NCBI GenBank assembly: GCA_903919125.1
Contig: CAIXGS010000001.1
Span: 1 to 53,038, forward strand
Length of the DNA stretch: 53,038 nt
Source: an uncultured Spartobacteria bacterium
GTDB taxonomy: Bacteria > Verrucomicrobiota > Verrucomicrobiia > Chthoniobacterales > Chthoniobacteraceae
Reading direction: 5' to 3'
Both the position numbers and the translations under genes were made by a program. Of the stretch, positions 15,640 through 24,424 are shown piece by piece. Under the pieces are notes generated by a model, which was given only the letters and a program-made list of their open reading frames with translations, had not been told where the DNA came from and searched no databases. Position 1 is the stretch's first letter. The number at the start of each line of letters is the position of its first letter.

Positions 15640-16908
15640 TTAGGTGCTAGGCTTGCGGCGGTAGGCGGTCACGTTGGTGTGAAAATGCATGTCGTACAGA
15701 GCCTTTACTTTGTCGAGCTGCATGAGCACCCAGGGTTGCAGCGGGGAGCGGCCGTTTTTGGTAAAAACGACATCATCGGCGATGTAGGCGCACGAGTGGT
15801 AGGCATCTCCAGTTTGGGTGTCGGTGAAAAAGAGAACGTCGCCCAATTCATAAGGGGGGGCAACGGGGGTAAAGTTGGCGAGCGTGTAAGAAGTGGCCTT
15901 GGCTGGTTCACAAAGTCTCTCAAAGGGTTCGGCATTGAAGAAGTTCAAGGCCGTCCAGTGGCAGTCGGGCATGTATCCGGAAAAAGAAGTTTTCGGGTTG
16001 TGGTAGGTGTAAAGTATCTTTCGCGCATTGGCTGGTAGCAGGTGGAGCAGGTCGGTCTGAGCTGAGTTTTCTTGCCTCAGCACGGCCTCCAAAAATGGCA
16101 AAGTATCCTGCGCGCTGAAGGGTTTACTCCAATACTGTACCGCTTCTTTTTTGGCTGTCGGTTCAAACATCACCTTTGCCATAAGGGTCGGGGTGCGACT
16201 GAAGGCGCGTAAAATTTCTAGCCGCTCTTTTTCTGTTTCGGCAAAACCGAGCACCGCTGGGGTGTCGGCAAAAAGTAGCGTTGAACCGAGTTTATAAGAC
16301 ACTTTTTCGGTGAAGGAGAGCACCGCTTCGCTCACTTCAAACCCTTGAAACCAGGACCGTACTGAGCCGGTGTAAATAAGTTCCGGCTCCAGATGGTAGA
16401 AGTTCTGTTCCCAACGAGATAATGTAGAGTACAGCTTCGCGCGGGACGATGCTGGCAATTCCAGTAATTGGGCGGACGATGGGTAAAGGTTGATTCCGTC
16501 GGGCTCTATGAGCCAGGAGTCTTCTGCGCAAAGTGCAGTTTCCAGACCTTGGGGGAGATGGAGTTCGCCGAGAAAATCTTTCACGCCTTGCGCGTCCATG
16601 CCGCCAAAAAACCAGCGTGTTTTTGCGGAGTGCGGCTGGTTGGCGAGAACAATGTCCTCTGGGGCTTGGATAAAAGTCTCGAAGTACTCGAGCTGCCCCC
16701 AAGGCCCTGTTCGAGAGAGTATTACTTCCGGCGGCTTTGGGTCTTTAGGGACCGAGCTCTGCACTGACTCCTTAGCGTCCTTTAACGAAACAAGCGGACT
16801 GAAGGGAGGCAGCGTCATGTGGGCTGCCTCTGCTGGCATGGTCGCTGCCAGAAGCGTGAGCGCGAGTATGTTGCTGTTGCGTAAAAATTTATTGAAGGGA
16901 ATGATCAC
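15640..16908 (-). CDS. Secreted protein with NlpC/P60-like C-terminal region
   Basis: The 422-residue reading starts at a GTG (16908) and gives a signal peptide (FLRNSNILALTLLAATMPAEA). The frame stays open to an ATG at 16974, but those extra residues (including SSILHPSSF) look like translated intergenic sequence. The central part is unrecognised. The C-terminal 110 residues resemble an NlpC/P60-type cysteine peptidase fold: Cys316 in MPDCHWTALNFF, then GDVLFFTDT, and His371 in AYHSCAYIADDVVFTKNG, giving a plausible Cys-His pair on a beta-barrel core. A role in envelope or peptidoglycan turnover would be inference. No operon partner is clear. Confidence is high that it is a gene and moderate for the domain. 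Confidence 0.72.
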   Translation of the reverse strand: MIIPFNKFLRNSNILALTLLAATMPAEAAHMTLPPFSPLVSLKDAKESVQSSVPKDPKPPEVILSRTGPWGQLEYFETFIQAPEDIVLANQPHSAKTRWFFGGMDAQGVKDFLGELHLPQGLETALCAEDSWLIEPDGINLYPSSAQLLELPASSRAKLYSTLSRWEQNFYHLEPELIYTGSVRSWFQGFEVSEAVLSFTEKVSYKLGSTLLFADTPAVLGFAETEKERLEILRAFSRTPTLMAKVMFEPTAKKEAVQYWSKPFSAQDTLPFLEAVLRQENSAQTDLLHLLPANARKILYTYHNPKTSFSGYMPDCHWTALNFFNAEPFERLCEPAKATSYTLANFTPVAPPYELGDVLFFTDTQTGDAYHSCAYIADDVVFTKNGRSPLQPWVLMQLDKVKALYDMHFHTNVTAYRRKPST

Positions 16909-17085
16909 GAAGCTGGAGGGGTGGAGGATAGAGGACGTGCGCGGGTTCCCACTCAGCAGGTTCTTGGGACGCACTTCGCTCCTTCGAGACCCCCTTCTGG
17001 AGGCGTTTTGCTGGGTTTCCGAAACATACAGTCTAAAGCCTGATACCGCCTGATAAATTAGAGAAACTTATATCCAGCTGTGAAT

Positions 17086-17104
17086 CTGCCCTGTTTTTGG
17101 GCAG
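17086..17104. terminator. GC-rich hairpin downstream of the photolyase gene
   Basis: CTGCCC (17086-17091) pairs with GGGCAG (17099-17104) across a 7-nt loop, about 60 nt past the photolyase stop. On the minus strand it has no T tract, so it is at best a weak terminator. Confidence 0.3.
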
Positions 17105-17163
17105 TTCAGTTTCATTTTATCTGGCGAAACAACGGCCCCGAACGGCCAGAGTTTGTCCTGAGC

Positions 17164-18579
17164 TTACTCGGCCGTTTGGCTGGAGCTTAAATGGCGCTTG
17201 TAAGTGAAAAGCGCTATATCCCGCTCCCGAGCGTGATCCACCATCGGCAGCGGATAATTGTCCGTCAAGCGAAGGCCCGGGGTGGGCGGTTTGTGCAGAA
17301 GTGCCGAAGGAAGGTGCGCCAGTTCTGGAATCCACCGTTTGATGTAAGTACCTACTGCGTCGAAGCGCAGGCTCTGAGTCCACGGATTTTGAATGCGAAA
17401 ATAGGGGGCTGCATCGGTGCCCGTGCCAGCGCTCCATTGCCAACCGCCGTTGTTGGAAGCGATTTCTCCATCTAAAAGGCGCTGCATGAACCAGCGTTCG
17501 CCCATGCGCCAATCCAAATGAAGGTCTTTGGTGAGAAACATCGCGACGATCATCCGCACTCGGTTGTGCATGAAACCGGTTTGGAAAAGCTGGCGCATGC
17601 CCGCATCAACGATTGGGAAGCCGGTTTGGCCCGCGCTCCAGAGGTCGAAAGCGGCTGTATCGTGGGACCAAGGCATTCCTCGGTAGGCGGGACTGTATTC
17701 CAAATCCAACACCTCCGGCTTGTTCCAAAGCACCTGGAAGTAAAACTCCCTCCAACAAAGCTCGTTGATGTACACCTGCGCAGATCGCGCCTCATCTGCT
17801 TTGGCACCGCTCGCGCCAACTTCTAGCGCAGCGAATACCTCGCGAATAGAGAGCAGCCCGAAGCGCAAGTCTTGAGAAATACGGGAAGTGCCTTCTTCCG
17901 AGGGAATATCGCGGGTTTGCGCGTATTTCAGAAAACCGTTTTCCACAAACTTGCTTAACCGATTTCGCGCCGCAGCTTCCCCTGCTTCAGGAAGCTCAAC
18001 GTTCTCCGCTTGTAGGTTCCAATGGGCAAGCGTCGGCAAGGGCAGCGATTCCAAGGGTCCGAACGCTCTGAGCTGAGTCACGGTTGGGCCGGGTTGCTGC
18101 TTTGGAAGCTTTGCCCAAGCTCTGGAGTACGGGGTGAACACTCGAAAGGCCGAGCCAGAGCCCGTCAAAACCTCGTTTCGTTCATGGAGCGCGTGGTCTT
18201 TGAAGCAGAAAAACGCCACCCCCAACGGCTCCAGTGCCGCCTTCAATTGTGCTTCGATCGCCTGTCCAAAGGGATCCGGATCGCGGTTGGTGTATACTGC
18301 TTTTGCACCGGTTTGCTGAACCAGTTTTACAAGTGCGGAGACTGCGTCACCCTCTCGGATAAGGAGTCGGCTACCCGCTTTTAGAAGGGCTTCGTGCAGG
18401 GAGCGAAGGCATTCCACGAGAAATTGTTGCCGAGGGGCGCCTGTCCATTGGTGGCCATTCTTCCAGAGACTGGTGATATACACGGGAATCACTTGCTCGT
18501 GGGCCGCAAGTGCAGCGTTGAGGGCGGTGTTATCGGAGAGCCGCAAGTCGCGGCGGAACCAATGGATGGCGTGGCTCAT
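17164..18579 (-). CDS. phrB: Deoxyribodipyrimidine photolyase
   Basis: The 471-residue product belongs to the cryptochrome/photolyase family and repairs cyclobutane pyrimidine dimers with light. The N-terminal alpha/beta antenna domain opens with IHWFRRDLRLSDNTAL, a family signature. The FAD-binding helical domain contains ELCWREFYFQVL, then SAGQTGFPIVDAGMRQL and TGFMHNRVRMIVAMFLTKDL, and further on LLDGEIASNNGGWQWSAGTG, matching the FAD and DNA-lesion contacts of class I CPD photolyases. Length is as expected (about 470). The run NNGGWQW retains the Asn and Trp residues typical of active photolyases rather than of signalling cryptochromes. The gene appears to be transcribed alone. Confidence 0.95.
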   Translation of the reverse strand: MSHAIHWFRRDLRLSDNTALNAALAAHEQVIPVYITSLWKNGHQWTGAPRQQFLVECLRSLHEALLKAGSRLLIREGDAVSALVKLVQQTGAKAVYTNRDPDPFGQAIEAQLKAALEPLGVAFFCFKDHALHERNEVLTGSGSAFRVFTPYSRAWAKLPKQQPGPTVTQLRAFGPLESLPLPTLAHWNLQAENVELPEAGEAAARNRLSKFVENGFLKYAQTRDIPSEEGTSRISQDLRFGLLSIREVFAALEVGASGAKADEARSAQVYINELCWREFYFQVLWNKPEVLDLEYSPAYRGMPWSHDTAAFDLWSAGQTGFPIVDAGMRQLFQTGFMHNRVRMIVAMFLTKDLHLDWRMGERWFMQRLLDGEIASNNGGWQWSAGTGTDAAPYFRIQNPWTQSLRFDAVGTYIKRWIPELAHLPSALLHKPPTPGLRLTDNYPLPMVDHARERDIALFTYKRHLSSSQTAE

Positions 18580-18721
18580 GGGGTAGGCTTGGGGTAATGC
18601 CAGACACTGTTTAGCGCGGAATCAGCTCAGAGTGCGTTTGGTAACCCCTTTGGGTGACGGCTGGATCCGCACGCAAGCACCGAGGCACCGAGGGAAATTC
18701 GAGGCTTTCAGTCTAGGTGGG

Positions 18722-19543
18722 CTATCTAAGGGCGGCTAGGCAGCGTTCCATGTAGCGAATACTGTCCAGCGCGAGGCATTCAGGGCCAGGCGTGTAGTCG
18801 AAAACTTCCACCGAGACCCAGCCTGCGTAATGAATATCACGCAGGGTTTGGAGGATAGGCTTAAAGTCAACGTCGCCCATGCCTGGACCTCGACGGTTAG
18901 GGTCGTTGGCGTGAAAATGTGCAAGGGAAGCGGCGTGTTTACGTATAATGTCGCACACGGGCGTCGGTTCGGTGGACATTGCCTTCACATCGAGGTGGAG
19001 TTTCACGTGAGGGGAATCCAGTTGTCTGAGCAGCTCTACACCGAGATCGGCTGTGTTCAGGAAGTCGCCCTCCTCCGGCCCAAGTGGTTCAAGGGCAATG
19101 GTCACCCCGCATTCTTCAAGCGTGGGTAGCACTTTTCGTAGCGTATCCGCCGCAAGTCGCATTCCTTCCTCATGCGAGATGCCAGGGAGCAGGTTGCGCT
19201 GTTTGGGCGAGCCCAACACCATCACGTGGCCTCCGAAGTCGCGACACATTCGCGTCAGCTCGCAAAGGTACGCCCCCGTGGTTGCCCGAACCGCGGGATC
19301 GGGCGTTGTCAGATAGAAGCCCTCGGTTTTTGCCAGTAACCAGTGTAGCCCGATAATTTCCAGCCCCGCGTCCCCAGCTGTTTTACGGATGGCTACCCTT
19401 TGGGCCGCAGAAACGTCGGTGGCGTAGTCGGCGAGGGTAAAGGGCGCGATTTCAATTCCCGTGTACCCGCAAGCGCGGGAAAAGGCGCAGGCTTTTTCGA
19501 AGGGCCAGTCTTGGAATGTCTCGTTGCAGATGGCAAATTTCAT
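18722..19543 (-). CDS. Sugar phosphate isomerase/epimerase family protein (xylose-isomerase-like TIM barrel)
   Basis: The 273-residue product reads as an AP-endonuclease-2/xylose-isomerase-like TIM barrel. FAICNETFQDWPFEKAC opens the first strand; CGYTGIEIAPF carries a conserved Glu; TIALEPLGPEE, VKLHLDVKAMSTE, LAHFHANDPNRRGPG and GWVSVEVFDYTPG supply the Glu, Asp, His and Glu residues that bind a divalent metal in this fold. Members isomerise or epimerise sugars and related polyols; the substrate cannot be deduced. The OsmC gene lies immediately upstream (13 nt) on the same strand, so the two may be co-transcribed. Confidence 0.88.
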   Translation of the reverse strand: MKFAICNETFQDWPFEKACAFSRACGYTGIEIAPFTLADYATDVSAAQRVAIRKTAGDAGLEIIGLHWLLAKTEGFYLTTPDPAVRATTGAYLCELTRMCRDFGGHVMVLGSPKQRNLLPGISHEEGMRLAADTLRKVLPTLEECGVTIALEPLGPEEGDFLNTADLGVELLRQLDSPHVKLHLDVKAMSTEPTPVCDIIRKHAASLAHFHANDPNRRGPGMGDVDFKPILQTLRDIHYAGWVSVEVFDYTPGPECLALDSIRYMERCLAALR

Positions 19544-19555
19544 CGTAAAAGGTGG

Positions 19556-19987
19556 CTAAGAGTCGGTAGCGGCGGGCACCCCCGACCAAAGAAAGTGGAT
19601 GGGTTTTTCCATCTCAGGATGCAGGCTGGCATGGACTGGGCAGCTTAAAATAGCGCGCTCAATCGCCTCCCGATGCGGGCTGTCCGCGGCGAGTGGAATG
19701 CGCATTTCCGTAGTAAGCTTGGCGATGCGGCGTACAGGTTGGGCCGTCATTTCCTTTTGTACGACGGCGGAGGCGCCGGCCACGGAGATCTGATGCTTCT
19801 GCGCGTAAATCCCTAAAATCGTGAGCACACAAGAACCCAGCGCCGCGCCGACGAGGTCCGTAGGGGAAAATAACTCTCCTTTGCCGCAGTTGTCGACGGG
19901 CGCGTCGGTGAAAATGGAGCTATGGGATGGACCGTGTGTGGCTTCGGTGCGTAGGGCTCCGCGGTAGACGACGTCGACTTGAACCAT
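19556..19987 (-). CDS. OsmC family protein
   Basis: The 143-residue protein has the OsmC/Ohr layout: an N-terminal beta domain (MVQVDVVYRGALRTEATHG), the GKGELFSPTDLVGAALGSC segment with the first Cys, and a second Cys in LSCPVHASL. These two cysteines are the peroxidatic and resolving pair in OsmC/Ohr organic-hydroperoxide reductases. The sequence is nearer to the broad OsmC (YhfA-like) branch than to Ohr, so the exact substrate is open. It sits between the zinc-ribbon coiled-coil gene (16 nt upstream) and the sugar isomerase gene (13 nt downstream), all on the minus strand. Confidence 0.9.
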   Translation of the reverse strand: MVQVDVVYRGALRTEATHGPSHSSIFTDAPVDNCGKGELFSPTDLVGAALGSCVLTILGIYAQKHQISVAGASAVVQKEMTAQPVRRIAKLTTEMRIPLAADSPHREAIERAILSCPVHASLHPEMEKPIHFLWSGVPAATDS

Positions 19988-20002
19988 GAGATAATCAGAT
20001 AG

Positions 20003-20707
20003 TTAGTTGCGGCTGGGGTACAACAGGCGGTTGCACTGCTCGCATTGCACAATCGACTTGGACGCTTTGGTTGCGGCAACTGTCGAGGCCGTCACTTTCA
20101 TATGGCAGCCCGAGCACACTTCGTTGTGCAACTCCACGACCGCCACGTTTTTGGTGGTAAAAAGTCGGTTGTAATCGTCCAGCAGATCTTCGTCTATTCC
20201 TTCGGTATACTGGGACCGCGTTCTGTCCAACTCAGTGAGTTGAAGCTTGAGGTTTTGGTCCTTGGTTTCGAGGTCGGCTATCTGGCGTTGTACAAGCGTC
20301 GCAGCATCGGTCGCTGCCTTTTCTGCCGCCGCCACCTCAGGCTTCGCGGCTTCGAGCACTTCCATCAGCTCCAGTTGGCGGTCCTCCAAGCCCGCGATTT
20401 CCTTTTGGACGTGCGCAATGGAATGGTTCAACGCGGTGAACTCCTCGTTCTTGCGCGTCTGCATCTTTTGCGTCTCGTACTTTGTAATCTGCTCACGCCG
20501 ACTGCGTATTTCTGTTTCCAGCCGAGCGTGCTCTATTTCTGCAGCGCGTTGTTTGGCTTTGGAATCGCTTGCCTGTTGGCGGGCAGAAGCGAGTTTTGCC
20601 TCCAGAGCCTTTCGTTCTAGGGGAACATTTTTGAGCTCCGTTCGGAACTGGCGGGTTTTCTTGTCGCGATCTTGCAGGAGTAGTAGGCGTTCAATATCGG
20701 GGAACAT
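20003..20707 (-). CDS. Coiled-coil protein with C-terminal C4 zinc ribbon (DUF164/CdsZ-like)
   Basis: The 234-residue protein starts with a long antiparallel-type coiled coil (about 10-175; Lys/Glu/Arg-rich, with TRKNEEFTALNHSI typical of the family). It ends with a zinc ribbon, CSGCHMKV plus CEQCNRLLY. This is the widespread 'C4-type zinc ribbon' family (formerly DUF164). Members have been linked to secretion (CdsZ in chlamydiae) and to RNA- or ribosome-related roles, but the general function is unsettled. It heads the small run zinc ribbon, OsmC, sugar isomerase on the minus strand. Confidence 0.88.
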   Translation of the reverse strand: MFPDIERLLLLQDRDKKTRQFRTELKNVPLERKALEAKLASARQQASDSKAKQRAAEIEHARLETEIRSRREQITKYETQKMQTRKNEEFTALNHSIAHVQKEIAGLEDRQLELMEVLEAAKPEVAAAEKAATDAATLVQRQIADLETKDQNLKLQLTELDRTRSQYTEGIDEDLLDDYNRLFTTKNVAVVELHNEVCSGCHMKVTASTVAATKASKSIVQCEQCNRLLYPSRN

Positions 20708-20786
20708 CGTGTGGAGATTCTCTGTGGTGATCGTCGAATGTGCAACATCAGCTGTTGACCGTCTGATTCTGGTTTGGTGGCTATTG

Positions 20787-21746
20787 TTAAAACAGCATGG
20801 ATTCCTCTGGTGGCTTGGTTTGCTGCACCGAAGTCGCCTGAATGATGGCCGCGCGTTTGCCGTTTTCCACAGGGAACGTCGCCTTGCCGACGATCCGCAC
20901 CCAAGTCATTTCGGGCAACTCGGGCAGGGGAGAGGTTTCTACTAGGGTCGCTACGGGGCGCGCGTCGGCGGCGCAACAAGTCATGAACATACGCACGGCT
21001 TTGAAGCGATTTTCTGCTCCGCCAGGTGCAGCCTTTTGGGGCATCATTTGGGCGATTAACTGGACGGTGCGCCCCTCGAAGTCTTTGCGCAGTTGGGAGT
21101 CTTGCACGGCGTAAAGCATGTCCAGAACTTCGACAATCACGAAGCCTTCAGGCGTTTTCTGGAGGTATTCGGGAATGGCGGTCTCACTTGGAGTGGTGGA
21201 GGAGTCATTCGTCGCCGCTGTGACTGGTTCGGCAGGAGGCGCGCTTACCACAGGGGGTGGAGAAACGGGGGCTGCGTCTTGGTTTAGGACGGGCGCCGTG
21301 GGCGAGGCGTTGGTGGTGGAGCTCTCGAGGGGCGTTGCCGGCTTGTTTGCGAGTGGCGTTGCCTTTGGCGGTTGGCGTACTCCAAGGCCGGTAGCATCGG
21401 TGACTACCCCGCGTTGTTCAAATGCCTGTTTGCTGAAATGCTCGGGTGAAAGCCATGCGGCGATGCTCACCGGCAGTACTAAAATGAGAAAACTCAACCA
21501 GCGGCCGCTTTTGGACCGGGAAAGTGGATGGGTGCACGTCGCATCTGCGCAGCACTCGGGCGGCACCGGTTTGGAGGCGATTAACAAGGCGATGGCGGCG
21601 AGTACAAAGCCTGCAATCATGACTCCCGGCCTGAATGACGGGTGCAAAAATGCAGTGAGCCTACCGGTAAAGTAAGTCCCCAGGAGTACGGCACTCCAGA
21701 CTGCCAGAGTCATTGAGGGAATCCAACGGGTGAAGAGAGAGGTCAT
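20787..21746 (-). CDS. DUF1980/TIGR03943-type membrane protein (YcgQ-like)
   Basis: The 319-residue product from the ATG at 21746 has hydrophobic segments near residues 8-30, 38-55 and 80-100, a Pro/Ala/Thr-rich linker (about 120-200), and a C-terminal beta-rich domain with IVEVLDMLYAVQD, FEGRTVQLIAQM and FMTCCAADARPVATLV. Paired Cys residues in the last block and in ECCADATC suggest metal or disulfide chemistry. This matches the DUF1980 family, which is usually encoded beside a DUF318/UPF0718 permease, as here. The open frame runs upstream to 21887, but that would overlap the permease gene and has no signal features, so the internal start is used. The transport role is inferred from the pairing. 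Confidence 0.82.
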   Translation of the reverse strand: MTSLFTRWIPSMTLAVWSAVLLGTYFTGRLTAFLHPSFRPGVMIAGFVLAAIALLIASKPVPPECCADATCTHPLSRSKSGRWLSFLILVLPVSIAAWLSPEHFSKQAFEQRGVVTDATGLGVRQPPKATPLANKPATPLESSTTNASPTAPVLNQDAAPVSPPPVVSAPPAEPVTAATNDSSTTPSETAIPEYLQKTPEGFVIVEVLDMLYAVQDSQLRKDFEGRTVQLIAQMMPQKAAPGGAENRFKAVRMFMTCCAADARPVATLVETSPLPELPEMTWVRIVGKATFPVENGKRAAIIQATSVQQTKPPEESMLF

Positions 21747-21870
21747 AGCTGGAGCAAGTTGGAGCAATTCAGTGGACGGGATGGAAGGGCGGGATTTTAA
21801 AAAAGGAGCGGAGTAGAACAGGGGAGAACCGTTCAGTTGGAGTGTCCCTAGAGAGTGTTTAATGGAAGTG

Positions 21871-22824
21871 TCAAAATCCAAGCGCATTGAGTCGCCAACA
21901 AATCAGGGCGATTCCTACAAAAAGTGACAGCCCCAATAAGATGACGACCTTCCTTTTGAAAATAAGCCCGTAAAGCCAGTACAGCTTAAGGTCAAACATC
22001 GCACCAAATACCAAAAACGCCAGTTTCGCTGTCATGGGAAATGAGGGAAAACTGGTGGCTGCAATAAAGGCGTCGGTAGTGGAGCAAAGCGCGAGGGCGA
22101 TGGCCATTAGCATCAGGGAAATGATGGCCAAAAGGGGGTTGGATGCCAGGGGTTCAAGCACGGAACGTTGGACGGCGGTCCCTAACAGGCTGGTGATGGC
22201 GGCCCCGATGATGAAAAATACCGCCACATCCAAAAAGTCCGTGGCTGCGGAGTAAATTGCTTTTTGAAGGCGGCTCCCAAGGCTGCTCTCTAGGCTTTGT
22301 TGCGCCTCAGAAAACGAGGCGATGCGCAATCCTTCCCTCCCTTGGGCTGGAACCGCTTCCGGAGTGATGCCGGTTTGCATGATGGATTGAGCGGGGATTT
22401 GCTGGAGGATAAGGCCGACGATAACGGCGATCAGAAATCCCAGCCCCAGGCGCAGGCACGTCATTTCCAAGGGGTGTTGTCCGCGAAATGCCGCGTAAGT
22501 GCTGAGCGCCACAATCGGGCTGACAATCGGTGCCCCAAGCATGTAGGAAACCGCGCAACCCACCGGCAAGCCCTTGCGCAAAAATCGGCGGATCACCACC
22601 ACGCTCCCGCATTCGCACATCGGAAAAAGCAGCCCCAGCCCTGCACTGATAATGACGGCGGAGACTGGGTTGCGGGGGAGGATGCGAGAGAGGCGTTCGG
22701 GGGAGACAAAGGCGTCGACTACCCCGGAAATGAGTGAGCCCAGCAGAAGAAACGGAATGCCTTCGAGCAGGACGCTGAGGAAGGCGACGGCGAAATCACC
22801 TGGATTAAACAAAAACCAATTCAT
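21871..22824 (-). CDS. Permease, DUF318/UPF0718 (ArsP/YraQ-like) family
   Basis: The 317-residue integral membrane protein has about eight hydrophobic helices. Family features include EGIPFLLLGSLISGVVDAF near the N-terminus, a PMCECGSVVVIRRFL motif (Cys pair) after the second helix, GCAVSYMLGAPIVSPIVAL, and near the end LCSTTDAFIAATSFPSFP, where a Cys sits in a membrane segment. The family includes ArsP-type efflux permeases and YcgR/YraQ proteins. Substrate specificity cannot be read here; no ars genes are nearby. The DUF1980 gene directly downstream is the normal partner. Confidence 0.88.
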   Translation of the reverse strand: MNWFLFNPGDFAVAFLSVLLEGIPFLLLGSLISGVVDAFVSPERLSRILPRNPVSAVIISAGLGLLFPMCECGSVVVIRRFLRKGLPVGCAVSYMLGAPIVSPIVALSTYAAFRGQHPLEMTCLRLGLGFLIAVIVGLILQQIPAQSIMQTGITPEAVPAQGREGLRIASFSEAQQSLESSLGSRLQKAIYSAATDFLDVAVFFIIGAAITSLLGTAVQRSVLEPLASNPLLAIISLMLMAIALALCSTTDAFIAATSFPSFPMTAKLAFLVFGAMFDLKLYWLYGLIFKRKVVILLGLSLFVGIALICWRLNALGF

Positions 22825-22872
22825 GGGGTGTTTGGGGAAGAGAGTCGGAGAAGGCTCCTTTTGAGATGGTTA

Positions 22873-23415
22873 CTAAAGCCGTAACATGACGGCGTCGATG
22901 CTGGTAAAATGATTGAAGCCTGAAACGTGCTGGGTGGGAATCCATGTTTGTCGCTGGAAGGGAACTGGAATGAGCTCGTCGACGACTTGGCCGGGGCCTC
23001 CGTCTTTTCCCTTCACGCGTGTGACTCGCCTTTGCATGCGGGTTTCCCAACGAGTCTCCCAATGCTGTGGAACATCGTAGGCGAAGGGTTCCGCCCAATC
23101 TTGAACGTTGCGTAACCAGATTGCATCGGCGCCGACACGTCGGGCATTGTACACGGCGCTTTTGAGAACAAAGGAGCGGCCTTCCAGTGTTTTGAACTGA
23201 TAAGTGCCAATGGCGCGACTTTTGGGCGGTGGGCGATTGAGTATCGGTATGGTGAAGTCCGCGGGTTTCGGCGGAAATTGTTCTGTCGTGTTGGCCGCGT
23301 AATACATCTCTGTGGGCCGCATCCTCATGCGCTCCAGCGCAGCGCATCCGCTCAACCCAAGGAGCGCCACCCCTAGGATGAATGTCGTGCGAATGGTTTT
23401 GGAAAAGGGGCGCAT
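22873..23415 (-). CDS. Putative lipoprotein, unknown function
   Basis: The 180-residue product has a signal ending in the lipobox LLGLSGC (about residues 18-24), so export and lipid anchoring are likely. The mature part contains FPPKPADFTIPILNRPPPKS, then RAIGTYQFKTLEGRSF and LKSAVYNARRVGADAIWLR. That last pattern (secondary structure plus 'A...GADAI') is seen in small periplasmic proteins with the YbjQ/DUF4156-like fold, but the resemblance is weak and no function is claimed. It lies 48 nt from the permease gene and 46 nt from the HAD gene, on the same strand as both. Confidence 0.75.
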   Translation of the reverse strand: MRPFSKTIRTTFILGVALLGLSGCAALERMRMRPTEMYYAANTTEQFPPKPADFTIPILNRPPPKSRAIGTYQFKTLEGRSFVLKSAVYNARRVGADAIWLRNVQDWAEPFAYDVPQHWETRWETRMQRRVTRVKGKDGGPGQVVDELIPVPFQRQTWIPTQHVSGFNHFTSIDAVMLRL

Positions 23416-23461
23416 TGAAAAAAGAGTGCGGCGGGAACGGGGAAGGGGAGGGTTCGACGTG

Positions 23462-24349
23462 CTAGACGGCGTGCTGGGGAGCTCTCACGGTCGCTTCTTC
23501 GAGTTCTCTAGCCCTCGATTCGACAATCCGGTTCCCGATTTCGCTCACCATTTGCTCCAAAATCAGCCGCAAATGGCTCCCAGCTCGAAAGTCTGCCGGC
23601 GCTATATGGCGGACTCGGTCCGCGTGGGCGGAAAGTTGGTAGCACTTGCGGAAGGAGTTGCGGCTGGGGTCTTCGGGGTTGTAGACGGCGATTGCGTTGC
23701 CGCCATGTTGCCTCACAACAGTGAAGCAAGGGACATCAGTCGGGCCGTCTCCAATGTAAATCATGTTGTGGAACGGTACGGGTCTGATTCCCGGCGGCAT
23801 ATGGTCGTTCACATCTTGTGACATCGAAAGCAGTCCCTTGTTAATGCGAAAGAGATACTGAGTTTTCTGAGTATGCGAGATGACGCGTTTGGGGAACGTG
23901 ATGCAACCCGCTTCGTCTTCAGCAAATTCGCATCCGAAAATACCGTTCACGTAAGGCGCAAGGCGGCTGCCTTCTATGAGAATTTTCAACCCACTAGAAA
24001 TAATGTAATGCTCCACGCGAATGCCGTGTGCTTCGTGCTGGGCGGGCACCAAGCCTTTGGAGAACTCTTCAAACATCTGGGGCAGGCCAGGGTAAAAGCG
24101 CAGGCTGCCTCCAAGGGTTTTGAGTCGGGCATTGGTTGGGCGATCCATTCCCAAGCAGTCCAAAAGCACTTTCATGTAGGCTAACTCGTTGTCGTAGCCT
24201 TCCTCACGCACCAATTCCTGTGCCCGCCTCCAGAAGGCCCTCGAATCAATCCCGAACGCAGGGAAGAGCACTTCTTCCTGCATGTAGTTCGGGCTCAGGG
24301 TTTGATCGTAGTCGTAAACGATGGCGATAACGTTTTGTGGGACAGACAT
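23462..24349 (-). CDS. HAD-superfamily phosphatase-like protein
   Basis: The 295-residue protein has the haloacid dehalogenase motifs: I, VYDYDQTL with nucleophile Asp13 and acid/base Asp15; II, YIISSGLK with Ser/Thr; and IV, YIGDGPTDVPCF with two acidic residues for Mg2+. Motif III Lys may be in FPKRVISHT. The region between motifs I and II is a helical cap (about 25-120). This form, with DYDQTL and GDGPTDV, resembles phosphoserine-phosphatase-like HADs, but length and details do not allow a substrate call. It is flanked at short distance by an epimerase gene upstream and a lipoprotein gene downstream. Confidence 0.85.
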   Translation of the reverse strand: MSVPQNVIAIVYDYDQTLSPNYMQEEVLFPAFGIDSRAFWRRAQELVREEGYDNELAYMKVLLDCLGMDRPTNARLKTLGGSLRFYPGLPQMFEEFSKGLVPAQHEAHGIRVEHYIISSGLKILIEGSRLAPYVNGIFGCEFAEDEAGCITFPKRVISHTQKTQYLFRINKGLLSMSQDVNDHMPPGIRPVPFHNMIYIGDGPTDVPCFTVVRQHGGNAIAVYNPEDPSRNSFRKCYQLSAHADRVRHIAPADFRAGSHLRLILEQMVSEIGNRIVESRARELEEATVRAPQHAV

Positions 24350-24424
24350 AAAAGCGGGATGGTAAGGGGTGGCGAGGGAAGCTTTGGATTCGTACGGGAA
24401 GAAGGACGCGAATGCAGCGGAGTT

